Below, piece after piece: positions 57,338 through 64,000 of a DNA stretch of 64,000 nt (within the stretch, counting starts at the first letter, position 1; the number at the start of each line of letters is the position of its first letter). Source of the DNA: Panax quinquefolius (lineage: Eukaryota; Streptophyta; Magnoliopsida; Apiales; Araliaceae); NCBI GenBank assembly GCA_020205615.1, contig CM035163.1, positions 53,665,899 to 53,729,898 on the forward strand, read 5' to 3'. Position numbers and translations under genes: made by a program. Below the pieces are notes generated by a model, which did not search any database, was not told the origin of the DNA, and saw only the letters and a program-made list of their open reading frames with translations.

Positions 57338-58085
57338 CATGGTAGATCTAGATGTTTTACTGCTTTTGGTCAGTCACGATCACTCTGTAGAGCCTTAGAT
57401 CTATATCCAGAGGTGTGGGGGTCCTAATGGCTCGTAATGGATATTTCAACCGATGAACTCATCTATTATCGAGTTTAGGATATGTTGTACATACATATTT
57501 AAGTTTAATAATGTGAGCCTAGGAATCTTGGTGTCGAGATCTAATGATCGAATTTTGACTTCCCACGATGGACTTTCCTTTTGCGATGTAATGTTTAAAT
57601 ATTGCAAAATCACTGTACATGTAATATTGGATCTTAAAACAAGTTCGAGGGGTTCATCCCGAGAATTTGGATTTAAGATTTTGTAATAGTGAAAACTTAT
57701 AATTGCAGGAGTTCGAATTTATTGAGATGGCTTCAATGCCCGATGATAATCCGACCCTTTTTGGCGCTTTCTTTGCATGCGTTATCACCCAAAAGCGTTT
57801 TTCAAATCAAAATCGCAAAGAACTTTCCCAAATAATAAAGCGATTTGGTGTAGATTAATATAAATAAAAAGAAGTATCAAAGGTCCTCAATTACTATTCA
57901 GGCGAAGGATTTGAAAACTATGTTTTCCCAAAATATCATTTCAATATGTATATTTTGTTTAAAAATGAACTTTTCGCTAAATCAAATCCTTCGTATATAT
58001 GTGCAAAAGAGGAACAACAACACTTTCAAATAACTCACGATGAGGCTTAGAATAAGTTTTAAAATGAAAGCACTGAGCACAATAA

Positions 58086-58105
58086 AACACACACACACAC
58101 ACACA
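58086..58105. repeat. (CA)n microsatellite
   Basis: About ten AC units. Confidence 0.9.
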
Positions 58106-59543
58106 CTTACACTTTATGCATAAGAAATTAATAAGATGCGGTAACGTTGTTTTCACAAAAGTCAGGGGGTGCCTAAAATCTTCCCCTCGCTTAAGCAAGT
58201 CCCCGAACTCTCTGAATATCGGGTTTCCAAACCAATCCTACGGAGTAACATATTGGACCATATTACGAAAACCTTCAAAATTCGGATGAGTTGGTACATC
58301 CATTAAACCATACCAATTGACAACTCTGTCACATTAGTTCCAATCATCAAAATTAATCAATAAAATCAAACTTTGTAAAATAATTCAACTAATGTCGTTC
58401 CTTTCCTAAAACCTCACTCTTTAATCAAATCAATTGACATATCGAAATATAAAGGGTAGAGACAAATCAAAAAGAGGAAAAAAGGAAAAATGAAACATAA
58501 ACAAAATTTTTCCTGGAGTCGACAGGTGGGGTTAATTATCTTTATGTGTGATAAATGTCTCAAACCTTTAATTGCTTTGTATTAGTGCCTCACACAATAT
58601 ATTAGTGCTTCACACAATGTCATCATTTTGCATGCGGTAAGGATGTGAATATATGTTGTGTGATTCCTCCATCAGGAAGTGAACCTGTCGGTTCTTTATT
58701 ACTGGACTCTATAGAGTGTTCTCTTGTGAGGCTCAGGAAAGGGACCACTCAGATCCGCTCCAATCGAAAGATGGATGTCTTCATCAAGTAAATTGCGAAG
58801 ATCTGGGAACCAATTTCAAAAAGCCCATGAGATTTATCCTAAGATAGGTAAGCCTTTGATAAACCAAACACGCAGGATGTGACGCCCCCAAATCCGTGTA
58901 ACATCGATTACAGGATATGGTGCTTACGGTACAACATACATCACCATCTATCTAAGTAAACTCCAACAATAATAATAATAATATTAAATATTACATACTT
59001 ATTCAAAATAAAGTCCCAAGTCTTTACAACCTTTAATAAACTGAAATTTAACTTAGCATTTATTGCTACATTACATCATAAGCGGAAATAAATAAACTTA
59101 TTACATAATTAAATCTCAACATTTCATCTTAGACTTTCCCTTGTCCTTGCCCGTGCCCTCAGCCTTTTCATCCTTAACTGAAAGGTTTAGCAAGAATGAA
59201 CACAAATTACCCAGCAAGTATATAGAATAAATGGAAAGCATATGTCAGGAGTAAAATCATCTGAATAGCTAAATATCAACAGTTGAAAGAAATATCAAGT
59301 GTTGGGTAAGAATATCAAAAGGATTTGAAGAATTCTCAATATCATACTAAGGGGTGTAGAATACCCTAAACATTACTTTGTTTCATTGAAAACCATCAGA
59401 CGATTTAACAATCAAATAGATTGCAAACAGTCTCTGCAAGTACTCCAAGTGATCAGCCTATCGTACCCTACATTGTGCACAAGTGTTAAGTTTAAATTGC
59501 ATAAGCATAAATAGGACTATTTACCCGACAACTGTTTGCCCGT

Positions 59544-60692
59544 CAGGGCCGGCCCTGAGTTTTGAAGGGCCTAAAGCGGACAACAAAAAAATGGGCCTTT
59601 TGTTTCTTACTACCAAAAAATTTATCGACTAAACCCGCTTGAGATTGAACTAATTCATCCGCTTTTTTCTTTCTTTTTCTTTTTTCAGATCCAGACATAT
59701 ACTTTTTAAGAGCCATGGTGAATTAAAATTTAAAAATCTGCAAAATTCCAGCATAATCTCTTGATAATATATCCTGAGTATTTCTCTGACAAATTTTTGA
59801 TTAATTTTCTCAATAAACATGAAATGCACACACTGTGAGCTTCAGATTCAACACTACTAGTAGAGTCATTTTAGATGTTGTTAATAAAAAATTGTACATT
59901 CGGGAATACAGAAAAGGGAAAATAAAATAATAAAAATGAAACAATTTTCAGAATAGCAGATCGACGTGTTGAATCAAACAACAAAAATCTCAAATACCCA
60001 ATAAACCAAAAGGCGAATAGAGTATTTTGAGAGACACCCAAAAGACAAAAACATGAGAGGGAAAAAAAAAGTTTTTTTAGATAGAGAAACTTACAGATTA
60101 GGAGGAAATGCAGCCATTATAACTCAAAATCCAGCTTCAGAAGAAAATGTAAGGGGAAAATGCTAAAAAGAGCAGAAAAAAGAACCACCTGGTAAAACAA
60201 CTATACAATTACACAAGCTCATTTTGCTGCAAAACCCAACAAGTAACGCTCTGCAAATACTAAAATCACGACCCCATTTCTGAGCCAAACGAATTAAAGA
60301 TAATTAAAGAAGAGACTAAATCTCATAAACAAAACAATTAATTTTAAAACCCTAAAAAATAGAATTAATACCTGAAATTAAACAGTGATGAAGGACTGAA
60401 GGAGAAGAAGTCCGCTGGAGAAGCTCAATTGATTATTTGCTTTTCAGATTGATTGATTTGTGTGAAGGAGATGAACTATTTGTGTGGAGGAGTTTAGGAG
60501 ATGAACTATTTGTGTGAACTGAGTCTGTGAAGGAGACTATCTGAGATGAAGGAGACGAAATAAAACCTGGGCAATTGTGAAGGGGACGAACTGTGAAGGA
60601 GACTATCTGACCAATATGCTATTTAAGGGGGCCCTAAAAATTTATTGGTCTAAAGCCCGAGCACCTTGGGCTTTAGCCCAGGGCCGGTGCTG
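59544..60692 (-). mobile_element. hAT deletion derivative
   Basis: Flanked by a perfect 8-bp duplication TTGCCCGT (59536-59543 and 60693-60700). Terminal inverted repeats are CAGGGCCGGCCCTG on the left and the complement of CAGCACCGGCCCTG on the right (12 of 14). The left repeat is itself a perfect palindrome. A subterminal hairpin, TAAAGCCC...GGGCTTTA, is at 60653-60677. The 1149-bp element keeps an upstream region and the start of a transposase on the minus strand but lacks the catalytic domain. Confidence 0.9.
59558..59716 (-). pseudogene. hAT transposase N-terminus, truncated
   Basis: On the minus strand an ORF starts MALKKYMSGSEKRKRKKKAD and continues ELVQSQAGLVDKFFGSKKQK. The SGSEKRK...KKADELVQSQ...DKFF pattern is the N-terminus of the plant hAT transposase group usually annotated as zinc finger MYM-type-like. 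The open frame then runs straight into the terminal inverted repeat, so the DNA-binding and DDE domains are deleted. As the element's promoter side is retained, a short peptide could still be made, but it has no catalytic part. Confidence 0.7.
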
Positions 60693-61651
60693 TTGCCCGT
60701 TTATTCAGGTTGTTCATCTTAGTAATCATGCGAGACCGCACCAAAGAAGTTTGGATTGGTAGGCATTACATAGCTTCAAAGGATTTGAATTGTTTAAACA
60801 ATATACTATGTTTGCATCAATAACATCTAGCTGGAACGAAAGCTAGAAAGCATGCTTGAATATAGTTCATTAAGGGAATAAGAACTTTAAAGCATAGTAG
60901 TTGCAATAGGAACTGAATAATCATCAATAACGTTTCGCAACACAATTGAAGTTATAGAACTTTACAATAAAAGAGCTTGCACGAATGATTAATTAATCAC
61001 AAGCACGAACTTACCCTCTTTGCAATCAACTGAATAAGAGTTGAATAAATTCATAATGAAAAATAGGATAAGAAACTTGCCTAATAAGTCTTCTATAGTT
61101 AAAGCTATGTACTAGTTCATCACGTAACCTATTCATTTAAGTCACATTAAGCAACTAAGTATGCAAATACTAGTTTTAAGGATAAATGATTCTTTTCATC
61201 AACTTTTAGAGGTAATAAAAGTAAAGGTTTATCATTATTATTAGCATTGCATGTGTCAAATGTTTCTATATATCTAGTTCAGAATTGGTGTCATTACATT
61301 CATCAATTTTTATTTGAAATATCAACATTCTTCTAAATTACTTAGTAATCGTTACATCGTTCTATGTTTATATTATACATAATGTAACTAACATACTTGA
61401 ACTCGTTCTTTATCGCTTCACTAATGTTGACCATAATTCGAAATTTAAATACTTAACATCCTCATTAAATTCTTTATCAATCACATAGGATTTATCAATC
61501 AAATTCTAAGTTAGTTATGCTTAAAGTACATTTTGTTATTGATTTTAACTATTCAAATGCTCAAAATCAAGAATCAGAATTGAAAACGAAAAACAAAACC
61601 CGAAATAGGTACCATCTACTTTTGCTTTCTGTTGTTGCTACGCTGCTATTT

Positions 61652-61673
61652 GCTGTTGCCACTGGGCAACAGC
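61652..61673. repeat. Perfect hairpin in the last LTR
   Basis: GCTGTTGCC-actg-GGCAACAGC is a 9-bp perfect stem with a 4-base loop. Confidence 0.7.
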
Positions 61674-64000
61674 CCCTCTTCATGGCGCAACAACTTTGTG
61701 ATTTTGTAGTTTTTAATTTGTAAGTTAGTTTGCCTCCAATTTTGGATATGCTATAGACACCATAGCAGGCTATATTTAAAAATTACGAACCAACTATTTT
61801 GGATATCTTAGGCAATCCAAAATAGGCCCCAAAAATATCTGTTCGCAACTATTTTCAATTTTTTTTCCAGCTTTACCCTCTCTCGCTAAAACAGTCATAA
61901 CTTTTTCGTTTCAAAATAATTTTGAGCGATTCTTGAGCCCACGCGAAGCTAACTTCCGAGGCTACAACTTTCATTCTTTGACCATTTCCAAATTCAAAAC
62001 ACAGAATTCCAGAAAATTCGTGCAAGGGGACTGCTTCGAATCTGATTTCCAAATTTTGGACAGATTTGACACACCTACTTTGGAATGCCATAACTCCCTC
62101 CCCCGAAGTCGGATTTAGTCTGTTCTAGAGGCTATGGAAAGATTATTCAATGTATTATAATACCCCAAAAACCCAAAATTTTCTGGAAACTCTAGCTAGC
62201 CCCGAATTTGTCCTTAGGGTCAGTAGTTCACAATTCTTTGGTTTCTAACATGTTTATTTTGAACCTTATTACTTCTAGCTCATATACCAAATTAGAACAA
62301 ATTTTAAATATGTTAAATATTGTATATGAGACTGTATTTAAAAGTTATAAACTTTCCATTTCGGAATCTTTAAGCTGTAGTGGTCAATAGTAGCTTAACA
62401 TACTTAGTTCCAACTTTTTCGTTTTGGTTTAGAATAGCTTTTCGCTTTCATTTAATATGCCAAAACTCTTTATTTATCATCATATACGATGTACATATCT
62501 AGACCAAGCTTTAGTTTTGCCTAATATTTGGTTTTTAACCAAAACAATCCATATATGACTTTCAACAAACACCTTGTGTCCCACTTTTGCGATTTTATTT
62601 CCACTAATCTACAGATGATATGACCATAATACTTGGACACAATAAACTTCATACAGCAAGGTATTTTACAAATATATTATATCCCAGAAATTAACATGCT
62701 AAGACCATAAATCGGCTGCCTTCAAAAGCGTGCCAGCACTGGTTCTATACTTAGAAAAATTATGGAAATTTCCAGAATCTGCAGATTTTTATTTCCAACA
62801 TGCATGCTTACGATTTTCATAATTTGCTCAATTGAACTCCTTTTCTTATAAAATTTGGACAGGTTGTACCTCATGCTACATACTATTTTATAAAATTATT
62901 ACATACACTAATCGGGTCATATAAATCATGATTTCGAGGCTCCGAAAAACTCAAAAATCACAGATTTCACATTCAACCAACTTTGACAAATTTTGTGATT
63001 TTGATTCTAGCATGCATGGGCTCGACTCCTACGGTCCAGATCACTTCTACCAACATATATGAGCATGTTACAACAAATAAACTCATTAAATTACCATGCT
63101 TTGAATAAATTGACAACTAAGAGGCATTTTATCAAACATATCGCATACATACATGAAATCTTTGATTCTCTATGTAATTCCAAAATGTTTAGACCAGAAT
63201 TTTCATTCCTTATCATCCTTATAACAAAAATCAACATTAGCATAGCCTCACGAAATCAACATAAACCATTTACCATGGTTATACATGCTTTTTCACTATT
63301 TTTCTTCAAGAACATGAAAAAGAGAGTTTCATGGCTTACCTTTTTGGACGAATTTCCCTTGTGTTAATTTGATTATCCCTCTTCCTTTCTTGTTATTTGC
63401 TATGTAATCTCCAGTATTCGTTTTCCCCCTCTCAAGCTCTCATTCTTTCAATTTCTCTCTCTTTTTTTGCTCTCTTGGTGGAATTTTGCAAATGAGAGGA
63501 ACATATGTGTGGAGAGTATATGTGTATATGATATTAGTATAGGCTTCCCTTGCCTCTTCCATTCCCAAATCATCAGTTATGTATATATTGCTCATAATGC
63601 ATAGGTTTAGTATGGAGAGGGGCGTTAAGAAAATGAAAAGTTTTGGTTTATTACACAAGTGTAACTCCCTCTCCCTCAATATCTTGCAATACGTATACTT
63701 CCTCCTCCCTTGTCCCAATTCGTGAGTCACATGATCCCACCAATTGCTGACCAATTAAATAAACACATTATAATATTATTTTAATCCATTAAATGCCCAT
63801 TTTGACCATTTTGCCCTCCGTAGCCAAACGTGTTCGATACTTATATCAATTCCTACAAAAGTCAACGTTCTAGACGTCATGGGAATATTCGTTTTGTCAA
63901 AATCATCACCAAAATTCGTGGTTTACTTTTTCCCCGAAAAAGTCAATCGATTGACTTTGACTAAAAAGTCAACTGTGACACATTTTTGTGGTTACAGTCT

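Larger units (their letters stand above)
56876..58876. other. Intergenic DNA, about 2 kb
   Basis: No credible gene. It contains a strong inverted repeat (57263-57337), a (CA)n tract (58086-58105) and, at about 58150-58260, a segment with 'ggggtgcctaaaatcttcccctcgc' and 'gtccccgaactc' that recalls U5 regions of Tat/Ogre-type LTRs. That last comparison is weak. Confidence 0.4.
58877..63996 (-). repeat. Long LTR of another Tekay-like family, split by an hAT element
   Basis: It begins TGTGACGCCCCCAAATCCGTG, the same terminus as the other Tekay-type LTRs but diverging after it. A plausible end is ...TTTTTGTGGTTACA at 63996, four bases before the window ends. Without the hAT copy it is about 3.96 kb. 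No target duplication match is possible (left flank CAGGA; right flank GTCT... is cut), so the internal region may lie beyond the window, making this the 3' LTR of a minus-strand element. ORFs at 61517-63754 are not credible genes. Confidence 0.55.

Noticed and set aside
61517..62390. Small ORFs in the last LTR as host genes
   Set aside because: They are 60-72 residues, without domains, and in DNA that appears to be LTR.
1..64000. tRNA, rRNA, organelle insertions, bacterial or phage defence systems
   Set aside because: No cloverleaf, rRNA-like block or plastid gene sequence was seen when reading both strands, and no prokaryotic gene organisation is present.

Overview
This window is eukaryotic, almost certainly from the nuclear genome of a flowering plant, in a gene-poor, repeat-rich (heterochromatin-like) region. 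The evidence is Ty1/copia and Ty3/gypsy LTR retrotransposons of plant lineages (Athila-like with an Asp-tRNA type primer site, Tekay/Del-like chromoviruses with long LTRs, a SIRE-like copia), a Helitron, and Mutator-like and hAT-like DNA transposons. The sequence is AT-rich. I see no intact host gene, no rRNA, tRNA or CRISPR array, and no prokaryotic system.

Layout. 1-2212: two Tekay-type LTR pieces in opposite orientation, forming a large inverted repeat. 2213-3512: AT-rich non-coding DNA. 3513-13410: a decayed copia element (copia-1) that lost its 5' end. It is split by a 5.1-kb Helitron (3690-8783) and ends in a 3' LTR. 13411-13972: unassigned DNA. About 13973-53750: a second, SIRE-like copia element (copia-2: 5' LTR, primer site, broken gag). 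It holds a Tekay solo LTR (15989-18701) and a 12-kb Athila-like element (18736-53290, coded on the minus strand). The Athila-like element is split twice. A solo LTR (21774-35065) sits in its post-pol ORF and is itself split by a full-length Tekay element (22484-32744). A gag-only Tekay derivative (40141-49336) sits in its protease/RT linker. Target-site duplications support four of these five insertions (TGGGA, GATGA, ATTAT, ATAGG). The reading frame of the host element resumes across the breaks that fall in coding DNA.

53751-64000: a possible first exon of a mitochondrial-protein gene (minus strand, 54167 downward), a Mutator-like element with a 10-bp target duplication (54485-56373), a coiled-coil exon-like ORF (56677-56875), about 2 kb of unassigned DNA, and a very long LTR-like unit (58877-63996). 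That unit carries an hAT deletion derivative (59544-60692) with an 8-bp target duplication and the first exon of a transposase.

How the parts relate. The coding segments are retroelement gag-pol modules (capsid, protease, reverse transcriptase, RNase H, integrase). All are broken. In the Athila-like element the in-frame stops are nearly all CAR>TAR or TGG>TRR, as expected from deamination of methylated cytosine. In the younger Tekay elements the two LTRs of a pair agree closely in AT-rich stretches and differ mainly in small clusters at CG and CAG/CTG positions. This may be partly a sequencing artefact at methylated sites, so some pol frameshifts there may not be real. The gag-only element lacks RT, RNase H and integrase yet has closely matching LTRs and a perfect target duplication, so it was probably mobilised in trans by a full-length relative such as the one at 22484-32744. 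I found no convincing new biological system. The most interesting signals are the dated nest of insertions, the gag-only element with its 57-59-bp array, the extra ORF of the Athila-like element, and the inverted LTR pair with convergent promoters.
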